Positions 11,918-23,592 of a stretch of DNA of 64,000 bases are shown in pieces. Source of the DNA: Girardinichthys multiradiatus (taxonomy: Eukaryota > Chordata > Actinopteri > Cyprinodontiformes > Goodeidae); assembly GCF_021462225.1 (NCBI RefSeq), contig NC_061797.1:41682147-41746146 (forward strand). The letters run 5' to 3'. The first letter of the stretch is position 1. The number at the start of each line of letters is the position of its first letter. Position numbers and translations under genes: made by a program. The notes under the pieces are model-generated. The model searched no databases, was not told the origin of the DNA, and saw only the letters and a program-made list of their open reading frames with translations.

Positions 11918-13777
11918 ATGAACAAAAACATCCAAACCCCAGCTTGATGTGAATTTTTGAATGTATATTCTGTTCAAAAGACATTGCTAATGTGAAATGA
12001 AATAAGTAGGCTGGAGTTACACTGCACTGCAGTCAGAGTAATGGAAATTTTGTTTGTATGAATGGTATAAATCAGCTCAACTTAGAATTTTGTTACTCTT
12101 TAGAAACATGGCAATAATTTGGTTTACTTAGAATAAACTACATTAACATCTTGATAACTGCCTTTCAACACACTTCTATCAGGCAGGTGAACAGTTCTTG
12201 ACTCAGCAATAAATGTTAGCAAACAATTTTGTAGAAGGGTCTGATCATAAACTACTCAGAAGTGCATTTACTGTGGACCAAAATCACTGCTCAGCTCCTT
12301 GGGCTGCCTGTGTGGGGAAATCTTGACTTAACCTCTACTGGGAACCACCAAGTCATTTCTGTTCCATGAAACCAATGTTTTCAAACTGCCCAAAATCACT
12401 TTCTAACACCAACAGGAAATATTTTATTACTTTCCTAATTGTATTACTTGTCTTTCCTTTTGACCAACCAATCTGAGAAGCAGTCCCATAAAGTAAATAG
12501 TTTCTCTCTGACAACTGTTTACTGCTTTCCCAAAGAGGCTTGACTGGGGGAATTGAATTAGGGGTAGAAAGGATCCCTTTGGCCTTTAAACCCCCAAATA
12601 ATCCGCCTTGGGCCTCTTATTAACTTTTCCCCTAAGAGTAATGTTTAATTACCAAGTGTTAATTAGAGATGTAATGGGAGGCCCTGCAGCATCCCATTGC
12701 CATTTACTGTTGAAGCCATTTGGGATTGGCTTGCCACAACATGCTATCTCCTGGGCATCCTTGATTTAATCACCAGTTGCCAACAGCAAACAGTACAATG
12801 TTTAGTTATATCCTGAGAAATCTTATGTATTGGATGCAAGACAACAAGGATCACATTCACCTGCAGATAAGTGGAAACAGTTCTTCTGTTTGGTGTCCAT
12901 TTATCCTTCTCTATGCATGGTATTCATTACCACAGAGAAGAGCTATGGAGAGATATAAGCCATTTAGAGAGAGCTGGAGCGGCATACCCTTTGCTGTATA
13001 TATTGTGCAGTCATCATGAGCTCCTTGTCTGGGCTGATGTAATTCTCCTGTGATAATAGTTCTCAACAAGCCTGAGACAAGAGGGAAGGATTATTAGGTA
13101 AAATTGTCAGATGCTTAACCAATTTCAACTTAGAATGTTCTTACAGACTGACCGAACGTAATTGTACAGACAGTGAAATACTGCTGTGAATGCAACATTT
13201 GCACTATAATCTTACTTAAGTGGAATTCCAGTTATTTGAAGCCAGTTTTTTTAGCAATGAAGTAACGACACTGCATAATTACTGCAAATTTACTCATACA
13301 GTAAATACAGAGCTAGGCAAAAACTATAATTTAGCTTTATATATAAAAGCACGGCATTGAATGGTTCAGCCCTTGCCTGACAATGGCATGATTGTAGGTT
13401 GAGACAGGACGTGCTGATGTAGGCATTGGTTAAACTGAGTGCTTTAATGGTGAAAATAAGGAGAACCTAAATGGAAACTTGCAGGGAGTCCAGGTCATCA
13501 AGCACAGGCAGAAAAACAGAGAAAGGAAAGGTAGAGTAATGGAGCAATGGAATAATGGAAGAACCCACTGATGAACAAATGAAAACCAGAAACTAACACT
13601 GAACACTGAAAAGCTCAAAGAACAGAACACAGGAATAAGCTAAGGAAATAACAAAAAGGAATGAGCTAGTTTGGAAACATCTTCTTAACAATAATGAACA
13701 CAGGCAAATGAACTGAATATGGCAAGACATAAATATACAAAAAGGAAGTGAGGAAAACACAAATGGTAAATTTACTG
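11918..13777. other. Intron 4 sequence without recognised features
   Basis: AT-rich intron DNA. No coding segment with motifs or splice sites, and no named repeat seen. Confidence 0.5.
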
Positions 13778-13981
13778 AATTTATATATCACTTTTTTAGA
13801 CATACCAACCACTCAAAGCATTTTACACATTTACATTCACCCAATCACACTCACAAATGCACAGACATTCATACACCAATACGCAGATGAGTAGGCAACT
13901 TGGGGTTAAGTGCCTTGTAACATGTGGCAGGGGGAGAATGGAATCAAACCAGCTTTCCGGCTGCAGGACTACTGAGCCACA
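13778..13981 (-). repeat. Dispersed repeat with LINE-tail-like start
   Basis: Reads AATTTATATATCACTTTT..., then blocks such as CATTCACCCAATCACACTCAC, CATTCATACACCAATACGCAG, CTTGGGGTTAAGTGCCTTG and ACTGAGCCAC. I know this order from a repeat common in fish genomes; the first part resembles the inverted 3' end of L2-type elements. Strand is given from that resemblance only. Confidence 0.55.
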
Positions 13982-13984
13982 ATC

Positions 13985-14455
13985 AGACGTTTACATATAT
14001 TTCCTTAGTATTTGGTAAAATTGTCTTTTAAACCTTTTTGGGGTATCCAAACACAACTTATTTTGCTAAAATTATGGCCCATTCCACCTCCCAGAACTAC
14101 TGTAACTGAGTCAGGTTTGAAGGTTGCCTTATTTTTCCAACCTTTTCACCTCTGTGTGAATGAGATCAGGGCTTTGTCAGACCAATATACATTTTCAATA
14201 GAGAAATGTGGGCTTAATGAAAAGTAAAGTTTGGTATCTGCTTAAAGGAGCCTCATCAGAATGCATATTCTAATTTATTGAATATGAATTTATTTTGTTT
14301 GCCGTGTTACTAGAAATTACATCTATGGGTGTGTCTCAAATTAACTCAGATGTTGTGAATAAACCGATCAGACGTTGACAGAACTATGACATTGTTATTT
14401 GGGTTTTCCCTAATAGCCTAATGACATAGTAATTTTAATTCAACCTCTGACATTG
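13985..14455 (-). mobile_element. Truncated Sleeping-Beauty-like Tc1 remnant
   Basis: The left part carries GACGTTTACATATA and TTAGTATTTGGTAAAATTG, and AACTGAGTCAGGTTTG at about 14105, features of the salmonid-type Tc1 group. The right part (14330-14400) carries AACTCAGATGTTGTGAATAA, from the opposite end of the same group. The middle of the transposase gene is missing, so this is an internally deleted, inactive copy. Confidence 0.65.
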
Positions 14456-14618
14456 AAGGAAATTAAAAAAGCTGTCTATATTCAGGCATTTAGTAAGTAG
14501 AAAAAATGTTTGTGATTATAACTGGCCTAAAACAGAGGTGTAAGAAAATATCAGATTTAAATTGCGTTGCTTTGAGTAAAAACAAGTACATTATATTCAA
14601 GTACAAATTAAGTTATAC

Positions 14619-14627
14619 ATGTATTGC
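14619..14627 (+). repeat. Target-site duplication, left copy (LINE copy C)
   Basis: ATGTATTGC here is repeated exactly at 17098-17106, immediately after the LINE tail. Confidence 0.8.
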
Positions 14628-14630
14628 AGT

Positions 14631-14667
14631 CCCCTCCCTGAACTGCCACCTTACCGTGGTGGAGGGG
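14631..14667 (+). other. 5'-terminal nested hairpin of LINE copy C
   Basis: CCCCTCC at 14631-14637 pairs with GGAGGGG at 14661-14667, and CCAC at 14646-14649 pairs with GTGG at 14656-14659 inside it. CGAATGATCC follows at 14678. Seven and four uninterrupted base pairs. The same structure is in copy B. Confidence 0.65.
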
Positions 14668-15064
14668 TTTGAGTGCTCGAATGATCCTAGAGGCTATTTT
14701 GTCTGGGGCTTAAATGCCCCAGGTAGGGTCTCCCATGGCAAACAGGCTCTAGGTGACGGGTCAGACAAAGAGCGGTTCAAGACACCTTCATGAGGACCAC
14801 AAAATTGAGGCACGTGATGTTGCCTGGTACCGCGGAGCCAGGGTCCCACCCTGGAGCCAGGCCTGGGGTCGGGACTCATCGGAGAGCGCCTGGTGGCTGG
14901 GTTGCTCCTCGTGGGACCCGGCGAGGCCAAGCCCAAGCGAGAGACGCAAAGTCATCCCCCAGTGTGCCGACCACCTGCAGGAGGGACCATGAGGGGCCGG
15001 TGCAAAGAGGATTGGGCGGCAGACGAAGGTGGAGACCTCGGCGGCCCGATCTCCGGACGCTTAG

Positions 15065-15305
15065 GTTGGCTCTTGGGACATGGAACATCACCTCGCTGGG
15101 GGGGGGGAGGTGCCTGCTGAGCTTGTGCGGGAGGTAGAGAGATATTGACTAGAAATAGTTGGGCTTCAGAACCCTTCTCCCCAAGAGGGGCTGGAATTTC
15201 TTCTACTCTGGAGTGGGCCACGGGGAGATGTGGCAGGCTGGGGTGGGTTTGCTTGTTGCCCCCCAGCTCAGCCATCTCGTGTTGAGGTTTACCCCAGTGG
15301 ATGAG
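15065..15305 (+). pseudogene. Endonuclease N-terminal fragment of LINE copy C
   Basis: Only the start of the endonuclease domain is left: GTWNITSL near 15075 (first beta strand with the metal-binding Asn) and GVGLLVAPQLSH near 15245. The rest, including the GDFN and SDHH motifs, is deleted at about 15305. Confidence 0.75.
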
Positions 15306-15334
15306 ACCTTCCCCTGCCTCTGCAGGGGAAGGTC

Positions 15335-17074
15335 CGGGCCGTGGCAGACGCAAAAACTCAGGCCTGGATGGAGTTCGGTGAGGCAATGCAGAAGAACTAC
15401 CGGTTGGCCTCAAAGCAATTCTGGCAAACCATCCAGTGCCTCATTAGGGGGAAGCGGTGCTTCGCCGACACTGTTTACAATGTGGGTGAGGAGCTGCTGA
15501 CCTCAACTGGGGACATTATCAGGCGGTGGAAGGAATACTTCAAGGATCTCCTCAATCCTGCTGTCATGCATTCCCTGGTGGAAGCAGAGGTTGGGGACTC
15601 AGGTTTGGACTCTTTCATCACCCAGGCTGAAGTCACCGACGTGGTTAAAAAGCTCCGCAGTGGCAGGGCTTCGGGGGTGGATGAGATCCGCCCTGAACCT
15701 CAAGTCTTGAGGTTGACTTGTCATGAGATGTTGTGGGGCTGTCATGGTTGACACGCGTCTTCAACAACGCGTGCCAGTTCCTCTGGACTGGCAGACTGGG
15801 GTAGTGGTACCCCTTCATAAGAAGGGTGACCGGAGGGTGTATTCCAACTATAGGGGGATCACACTCCTCAGCCTCCCTGGTAATGCCTACGGCAGGATAT
15901 TGGAGAGGAGAGTCTGGTCAATAGTCGAACCTCGGCTTCAGGAGGAGCAGTGTGGTTTTCGTCCCAGCCATGGAACACTGGACCAGCTCTGCACCCTCTG
16001 CAGGGTACTTGTGGGTTTATGGGAGTTTGCCCAACCGGTCCACATGTGTTTTGTGGACCTGCAGAAGGCATTCGACTGTGTCCCTCGTGGTCTCCTGTGG
16101 GAGGTGCTCCAGGAGTATGGAGTCGGGGGCCCTTTATTAGGGCCACCCGGTCTCTGTAGAAGCGGAGCAGGAGTTTGGTCCGCATTGCCGGCACTAAGTC
16201 GGATCTGTTCCCGGTGCCTTTTATGGACAGGATTTCTAGGCACAGTCAAGGGCCGGAGGGGGTCTGGTTTAAGGACCAGTGGATTTCCTCCCTTCTTTTT
16301 GCAGATGACGTGGTCTTGCTGGCCCCCTCTAGCCAAACCCTACAGCATGCGCTGGGGCGGTCTGCAGCTGAGTGTGAAGCTGCTGGGATGAAGATCAGCT
16401 CCTCCAAATCTGAGCCCATGGTTCTAGATCAGAAAAGTGTGGCTTGCCCTCTTCAGGTTGGAGGGGAGTTCCTGCCTCAAGTGGAGGAGTTCAAGTATCT
16501 TGGGGTTTTGTTCACAAGTGAGGGAAGAATGGATCGGGAGAACGGCAGACGAATCAGTCCAGCTGTCTCAGTAATGGGGACGTTGTGCCAATCCGTTGTG
16601 GTGAAGAGAGAGCTGAGCCAAAAAGTGAAGCTCTCGATTGACCGGTCGGTCTACATTCCTACCCTCACCTATGGCCTTGAACTTTGAGTCATGACCGAAA
16701 GAACAAGATCCTGGATACAAGCACCTGAAATGAGCTTCCTCCGTAGGGTGGCCGGGCACTCCCTTAGAGATAGGGTGAGGAGCTCGGCCATCGTGGAGGA
16801 GCTCGGAGTAGAGTCACTGCTCCTCCACATCAAGAGGAGCCAGCTGGGGTGGCTCGGGCATCGGGACTGCTTCCTCAGGAGGTGTTCCAGGCTCGCCCAA
16901 CCGGGAGGTGGCCCAGGGGATGGCACAAGACACTCTGGAGGGACTATGTCTCTCGGCTGGCCTGGAAACGCCTTGGGATCCCCCCCGGACGAGCTGGAGG
17001 AGGTGTCTGGGGAGAGGGACGTCTGGGTGTCTCTACCAAGCCTGCTGCCCCCGCGACCCGGTCCCGGATGAAGC
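15335..17074 (+). pseudogene. Reverse transcriptase pseudogene of LINE copy C, motif B deleted
   Basis: The linker before the reverse transcriptase is open from 15341 to about 15700 (ending SGVDEIRPE). The frame then shifts and resumes at about 15770 with PLDWQTGVVVPL and NYRGITLLSLPG. Motif A FVDLQKAFDCVP is at about 16052. A one-base loss occurs near 16142, and at about 16215 the conserved GLQQGCPLSPVLF block is absent, so the enzyme would lack motif B. Motif C FADDVVLLAP is at about 16300. TGA at 16685-16687 and a later frameshift break the C-terminal domain. The 3' half is otherwise nearly identical to copy A. Confidence 0.88.
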
Positions 17075-17097
17075 GGAAGACGACAAGTACGAGTACG

Positions 17098-17106
17098 ATG
17101 TATTGC
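17098..17106 (+). repeat. Target-site duplication, right copy (LINE copy C)
   Basis: Exact copy of ATGTATTGC at 14619-14627, right after the LINE 3' tail. Confidence 0.8.
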
Positions 17107-17559
17107 CATTTCTATTTTGGTATATGGTATTGTAAGTTATTTGTTAATGTATGAGTATTAAACTTTCATAAAAAAATAACCAGCTTTTGTCTTATTTTAC
17201 TTACTGTAAATATTTTTAAAATTCGACTTTGCACTCCTTTAAATACTACTTAGAATCTGTGCACAGCCTTGGACACTTAAAAGTGGCACTTGCATCTGCA
17301 GTACATAGATCTTTGAAAAGAACATAAGGCAGGCAAAGTATTTGATACAGTAGGTTTGGGAGTGGGAGTGCTAACCTGTTAAAGAAGTAGCTGTCTTAAA
17401 AATACCTGCATCCAAATGGTGTGTTGCATTATAGGTTTAACATCTCAATTTCATTTAATTTTTTAAAAGCACATATTTTGTTAATAAAGACTAATAGATG
17501 TTTGAATAAAATATAACAAATTTTCTCATTCAACGTGTGTAAGAATGTACTGTATCAAC
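17107..17559. other. Intron 4 sequence without recognised features
   Basis: AT-rich DNA after LINE copy C. Nothing recognised. Confidence 0.45.
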
Positions 17560-18650
17560 AAGAAAATAGGCTTGCAAATGAGAAGCATTACAATCCACCA
17601 CCAGGGCATTAAGGTGAGACTCCTGTTTTGTAAACCTGGATTGAATATCATGAAGGCAGACTGAAGTTAGGGGTTTTAGGGGAGGCCACTCCAAAAGCTT
17701 AATATTAGTTTACGTTTTCCAAATGTAGTTTTTATATTTGTTTGGAATCATTGTCCAATTGAAATAATTAATAATGTGACATTTTAACTGGTCAGCCATT
17801 AATTTGAGGAATTTAGCTGTAGTCCTTCCTCTTCAGTATTCTATCCACTTGTAGGCACCCCTGACTGTGAAACACCCCCACAGTATGATGCTGCTGCTTC
17901 CATGCTTGACAGTAACTGCAGTGTTCTGTGAATTGAGTCCTGATCTTTGAATTCTGAGTCCCACCTTCTGAAAACACAGTTCTCATTGTTGAGCCCAAAA
18001 AATCTAGTTGTTGTCTCATCTGACAATGAAACTCTTCTTCTGATGGCATTTTTGTGTGAGTAGTTGAAATTTTTAGTCAGGCTTTAATATGTTGATTTTG
18101 GAGCAGTTGCTTCTTTCTTGGTCAGCACTGTCTCAGTCTATTGGACTGAAACATCCTTAACAGTGGGCAGTGAGACAGGTGTTGTCACAGGTTTATGTTC
18201 CTGGCTGGCTTGAGCCTTGATGGTTCCTTTGGTTGTTCCTGAATGTCTCAACCAATCACATTTCATCTGAGGTTGTCGGTCTGAGTGATATAGTTGAAAT
18301 ATGGACACAAGTGTGAGGGATCTGGAGCTTTGTTGTCTGTGTGGTGTTTTTTTTTTTTTTTTGTCCGTACTGGAGCTGCAAGTTCATTGGTGGGAGGAGC
18401 TGGGTTGCAGAGCCTGATGCACACAGACTTGATCAAAAAGCTTACTCCCATTGTGACAAGTGGGAGGAGGTATTTGAACAGGAAAGCAATCCCAAACACA
18501 CATCAAAACTTTTGTTTTGGAATGAAACAAGAATAAAGCAGGCTAATATTAAGCTTAAGGAAATGCTTTCCCAAAGCCCTGACTTCAACCAATTTAAACA
18601 CACTTTATGCTGAACCTTTCAGATGTGTAAGAAAAAATATCCACGGACAA
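17560..18650 (-). mobile_element. Decayed Tc1 element, minus-sense transposase
   Basis: The minus strand over 17870-17915 reads a decayed Tc1 block resembling VKHGSSSIILWGCFTV, the region before the second catalytic Asp. Neighbouring blocks such as GTCTCATCTGACAATGAAAC (18013) are typical of fish Tc1 transposase genes read backwards. A run of T at 18349-18362 interrupts it. Ends were not located; limits are approximate. Confidence 0.6.
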
Positions 18651-19594
18651 AATATATTTAAAAAATTGAAGTCACCTAAAATAAGTAATAAGTTTAAAAT
18701 AAGATTCCACAGTAAAATCACTTTATGCGAAGCCTAAACCAATCACAGTTCAATGTTTGTATCCTTTTTTAAGATACATTTTTGCCCTAACTTAAATTAG
18801 TTCAGATTCAAGTGAAAGAAAGTGAGTTGCAAACAAGCAGAAAGTACAAGCTTTATAACTCCTCTGTTGGAATTGTGACAGTATTATTTGTTTAGCAGGG
18901 TGAAAATCGATTTATTAAAGTGATTTTTCATCTCAGTGTGGGCCACACCTCATCTCCATCAAGATGTTTGAGTGATTGGATTTCTGCCTTGTTTAATACA
19001 TAACGTGCTGCCTCATTCAAAATAGTTCATTTAACTCTGCTTGCTTGATTCTGAAAGCCTGAGACACTTATCACTTTGTGTTATATTTTAATAGAATTCT
19101 ATTCATTTCAGCTCTGAGATGAAGTTTCCCTATCTTTAAAAGAAAGAGCTATTTTCCCTACCTTTTCTTTCCGCCATCTGTACACTTGTGAGAATCCTTT
19201 ACAGGCTGGCTTACCTTGTAATCGTCCCTCACAGGGGTTTTATTGAAACCTTTCCCATCTAAATATAAAAGTAACCTGGATATCACCTCTGCATGCCGGC
19301 AGGACAGATGGTCTCTCATCTTGGCCATATAGTCGTAAGAGCTTTATCTTCTATTTTTGTTACGCCTCATTTGAAACGAATGAATACACAACCCCTGTCA
19401 CATCCAACCCAGAAGGAGGCATTACATTGGCAATGGTTCTGCTTGGCTCATTAGTGATCCCCCATCACACCACTCTTTCTACGTGACACCATTGGGACTA
19501 TGGTGCAAGTCAGTTTGTGCTATTACCAGCTGGCTTTTCCTTGGTGGGTTATGCTTCAACTATGATTTAACACATTGAAGTTCTGGACCATACA
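18651..19594. other. Intron 4 sequence without recognised features
   Basis: AT-rich DNA up to the Tc1-like element at 19597. Nothing recognised. Confidence 0.45.
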
Positions 19595-19596
19595 TA

Positions 19597-20845
19597 CAGG
19601 GGTTGGACAATGAAACTGAAACACCTGGTTTTAGACCACAATAATTTATTAGTATGGCGTAGGGCCTCCTTTTGCGGCCAATACAGCGTCAATTTGTCTT
19701 GGGAATGACATATACAAGTCCTGCACAGTGGTCAGAGGGATTTTAAGCCATTCTTCTTGCAGGATAGTGGCCAGGTCACTACGTGATACTGGTGGAGGAA
19801 AATGTTTCCTGACTCGCTCCTCCAAAACACCCCAAAGTGGCTCAATAATATTTAGATCTGGTGACTGTGCAGGCCATGGGAGATGTTCAATTTCACTTTC
19901 ATGTTCATCAAACCAATCTTTCACCAGTCTTGCTGTGTCTATTGGTGCATTGTCATCCTGATACACGGCACCGCCTTCAGGATACAATGTTTGAACCATT
20001 GGATGCACATGGTCCTCAAGAATGATTCGATAGTCCTTGGCAGTGACGCGCCCATCTGGCACAAGTATTGGGCCAAGGGAATGCCATGATATGGCAGCCC
20101 AAACCATCATTCTGGGCATGCAACAGTCTTGGTGGAACGCTTCTTTGGGGCTTCTCCACACCGTAACTCTCCCGGATGTGGGAAAAACAGTAAAGGTGGA
20201 CTCATCAGAGAACAATACATGTTTCACATTGTCCACAGCCCAAGATTTGCACTTCTTGCGCCATTGAAACTGACGTTTGGCATTGGCATGAGTGACCAAA
20301 GGTTTGGCTATAGCAGCCGGGCCGTGTATATTGACCCTGTGGAGCTCCCGACGGACAGTTCTGGTGGAAACAGGAGAGTTGAGGTGCACATTTAATTCTG
20401 CCGTGATTTGGGCAGCTGTGGTTTTATGTTTTTTGGATACAATCCGGGTTAGCACCCGAACATCCCTTTCAGACAGCTTCCTCTTGCGTCCACAGTTAAT
20501 CCTGTTGGATGTGGTTCATCCTTCTTGGTGGTATGCTGACATTACCCTGGATACCGTGGCTCTTGATACATCACAAAGACTTGCTGTCTTGGTCCCAGAT
20601 GCGCCAGCAAGATGTGCACCAACAATTTGTCCTCTTTTGAACTCTGGTATGTCACCCATAATGTTGTGTTCTTTTCAATATTTTGAGCAAAACTGTGCTC
20701 TTACCCTACTAATTGAACCTTCACACTCTGCTCTTACTGGTGCAATGTGCAATCAATGAAGACTGGCTACCAGGCTGGTCCAATTTAGCCATGAAACCTC
20801 CCACACTAAAATGACAGGTGTTTCAGTTTCATTGTCCAACCCCTG
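19597..20845 (-). mobile_element. Tc1-like DNA transposon, family Tc-1, copy 1 (complete ends)
   Basis: Both ends carry the same 31-bp inverted repeat, starting CAGGGGTTGGACAATGAAAC, and both are flanked by the TA duplication (19595-19596 and 20846-20847). It is 1,249 bp long with one transposase gene on the minus strand. Copies 2 (51416-52682) and 3 (54114-55378) have the same ends. It looks recent: the transposase is nearly open. Lies in intron 4 with the transposase in the same sense as HCN. Confidence 0.97.
19649..20659 (-). pseudogene. Tc1-like transposase of copy 1, one stop codon and one 24-bp deletion
   Basis: This encodes a cut-and-paste transposase of about 336 codons. The ATG is at 20659-20657 (MGDIPEFKRGQIV) and the TAA at 19651-19649. 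The N-terminal helix-turn-helix DNA-binding part is followed by the catalytic core: FSDEST (first Asp), YQDDNAPI (second Asp) and PDLNIIEPLW (Glu). The only stop is TGA at 20518-20516, codon 48, shared with copies 2 and 3. An in-frame loss of eight codons removes the VKHGGGSV block between CMPR and MVWAAIS (near 20112). The conserved His after NAPI is Asp here. A product started downstream of the TGA would lack part of the DNA-binding region. Confidence 0.93.
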
Positions 20846-20847
20846 TA

Positions 20848-21149
20848 TATGGTATATACATTATGGCATAATATACACATTATGGCAAACAGCATGGGTA
20901 TAAATGGCTTCCATATAAAAATCTGAAGCTTCCTTTCAACTCATAAATAACCAGAGAAAAAAAATGGCAATTTCCTGCTAGTGTAATTTACTAACAGGCA
21001 TTGTAATGTACTGACATTTATAATTTGCAACTATCCAGGGGTTGACTTGACTGCACATTTAGACATTAAAACGTTGTGGGAACTAAATTCAAAACGGCAC
21101 ATTGTATAAAATCAGTCAGGTAATTTAAAAGATTTTTTTTGTGTTATTT
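20848..21149. other. Short intron stretch without recognised features
   Basis: AT-rich DNA between two Tc1-type elements. Nothing recognised. Confidence 0.4.
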
Positions 21150-21975
21150 AACATTTTTTGAAACAAAGTATCTTCATAAATTTGTTTTTTCTCATACAGC
21201 AATATATGTTTTTCTATTTTCTGGTGTCATGTGCATTTTTATCCAACACCATGAGTCAATACTTTGTCACAAAAGCTTTGATTGCAGTCACAACAGCATG
21301 TCTTTGGGGTATGTCACTACCAGTTCTGCACATCTAAAGACATTTTTCTACATTCTTCTTTAAAATACTGCAGATCAAGCTAGGTCAGATTGGATGGAAA
21401 GCACCTATGAACACCAATTTTCAAGTTTGTCAAAGATTCTCATCTAGATTTAGATCTGGACTTGAATGGCCCAACTAAATCAATCTGCTTTGATTTAAAC
21501 CATTCCACTGCAGCTCTGATTATATGTCATGGGCTGTTGCCCTGCTGGAAGGTTAACCTCCACCTCAGTCATGAGTCTTTTGCAGCCCCTGGCAGGTATT
21601 ACTTAACTACTGCCCTATATTTAGCCTGTCCAATCTCTCCTTTAACCCCATAGTATTTACCCACAACAGTGTTTTACCTGTTTACAAAACTAACACATTT
21701 ACAATGTGTTAATTTTCTCCCATGATCCTGTTTGTTTACAAATGTTCTCTAACAAACGTCTGAGGTCTTCACATGACGGCTATATCTATACTGAGATATG
21801 TGAGATTGCACACAGGTGGACTCTGTATTTGCTAACTAGGATTCATCTGAAAACCATGTATTATTTTCCTACCACTTCACATTTATGTGCTACTTTGTTT
21901 GGACTACCACAAAAGAAATCTCAATAACAGACTGAAGTTTGTGGTGGTAATGTGAAAAAGTGTGAAAAGGTTATT
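21150..21975 (-). mobile_element. Decayed Tc1 element (same family as 3213-4429)
   Basis: Blocks in order: CAAAGATTCTCATCTAGATT (21431), TTAAACCATTCCACTGCAGC (21496), TTGCCCTGCTGGAAGGTTAA (21538), TTCTCTAACAAACGTCTGAG (21743), and a right arm near 21840-21965. This order is that of a fish Tc1 element with its transposase on the minus strand. The middle is missing and the ends are eroded. Confidence 0.7.
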
Positions 21976-23592
21976 TGTCTTCTCTTATTATATGATATTT
22001 CAAGTCAGTATAGCAGCCTCCTTGTACTTCGATTAAATGGTAAGACTGTGGGTCAGATCATAAACACTCATACTTTGTTGTGTGTGCTGAGATAATAGAT
22101 CAACTCAAACACATGCACTGTCACAAAGACGTGTGTTTGTTCAAAGAAGAATCATAAATATTGATGTTGCTGTGCTGGCATATGAACATTGCGTCAGGTT
22201 TATCAATGGTTACAAAGATATAATCAGTGTTTTCAAAATGCTAATAAAATCCTAACAAAGTCCAATTTATTTATTAATAATAAATGTGTGTGGGCTCACT
22301 CAAACAAACAGGTGTGCATTATAACCTTGTATACCGTAGGCTGTTGAAACCTGTGCTGGGTGTTCACTCAGCAGGTTCCTCTGCAGTCTAAATTCCTGCA
22401 GACAGAAGCACCTGTCCCTGAAATGGCTGCTTAGTGGACTTTTGAAAAATGCCACCTGTTTTATCAGTACTCCAGGGATTGTCTAAGATGGAAAAGCAGA
22501 GGGACATCTTTAGCAAGAAGAGGAACCACTGTCACACAGCTGAGGGAGGGGTCACGAAGTATCTTTGAAGGTTTGAGACTAAAGAGCATTAAAGATGAAC
22601 ATAGATAGTAATAAGCAGGAAATGACATTGTAGAGCTTCATTGTGTTGTATCACTGAGATCTGTAAAAAAGAGAGTCCACAATCTTAAAAATTAATTGCA
22701 TTCTGCAGAAATTACTTTTCTGCATACACACACTCTGTGAAGGAGCATGCATGAGGTTGTTTTCTGTCTTTTTAAGGCTTGTTAGGGTTCTAAACCTGGG
22801 AATGTAAGCCACTGGGTCATCAGCCCAAACAGACTGGTGCTGAGACAGGCCAGCTGTTCAGTTATTATGGTAGACAGGCATCTCTGAGCAGAGGAGCTGG
22901 CATTAGTAGTATATTGAGCTGCTTGCTTGTTTTGTACCACTCTCATTAAACATATCCATCCTAAGTCCCTAACCCATTTATTTGATTTCCTATGCAATTT
23001 CTTTCCTTGTAACTGTAAAAAAAAAAAAATAATAATCCATTATCTCATATTGTATTTGTGATGAGCGCATTTTTCCAGTAGACATAGTCTCCTTTCGAAC
23101 ATGTACCACCACACACTTGTCACATCAGCTAATTTGCTGTGTGTCTGGCTCTTTTTCCTGCACTCTTTCACTCCCACTCTCCCTCTTTCATTTAGGTGAG
23201 ATTTCTCGAGCCTCTGCCTCCATTCTCTAGAGGTCAGTCTCTCTTGTCTGCACCTCGCCACAGAGAGTGGGCATTGAGGGAGCCTAGAGCTCAGCTCATT
23301 ATTGCCCATGCTGGGCCTACAGAGGGCATGTCACTATGGAACACGTTAGGGTCTTCACAGCCAGCCATCAGAACCTTTTTTTGGTCTCCGTAAAAACTGT
23401 CTCACACCAATGAATTGTGTCCTTAGATTTTAGCCCCAGTCCTTTATATGCTTGTTGGAGTGTCTTCAAAGACAATATTTTGGTTTTGAGTTTAGTTACT
23501 TTTAAAGATTATAGCAGAAGAAATAAACTCAGAACAGACTAGTAATTATATGATGATCTATTTAAACAGCATACTCCATTGCACAATTTATA
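21976..23592. other. Intron 4 sequence without recognised features
   Basis: AT-rich DNA; a short poly-A run at about 23017-23029. No gene or named repeat seen. Confidence 0.5.

Larger units (their letters stand above)
14628..17097 (+). mobile_element. LINE copy C with exact 9-bp target-site duplication, internally deleted
   Basis: This is a complete insertion, with both ends present, of the same family as copies A and B. It runs from the 5' hairpin (CCCCTCC at 14631) to the tail GAGTACGAGTAC-like repeat at 17085-17097, and ATGTATTGC flanks both sides. It is only about 2.5 kb because most of the endonuclease gene is missing: the frame jumps from FTPVDE at about 15300 to a segment just upstream of the reverse transcriptase (AKTQAWMEFGEAM). 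Motif B of the reverse transcriptase is also deleted. It cannot have moved with its own protein in this form. Antisense to HCN, inside intron 4. Confidence 0.93.

Noticed and set aside
20292..20759. Plus-strand open frame of 155 codons in the Tc1-like copy 1 (also 51502-51897 in copy 2)
   Set aside because: It is the antisense shadow of the transposase N-terminal half and appears in each copy of the family for that reason.
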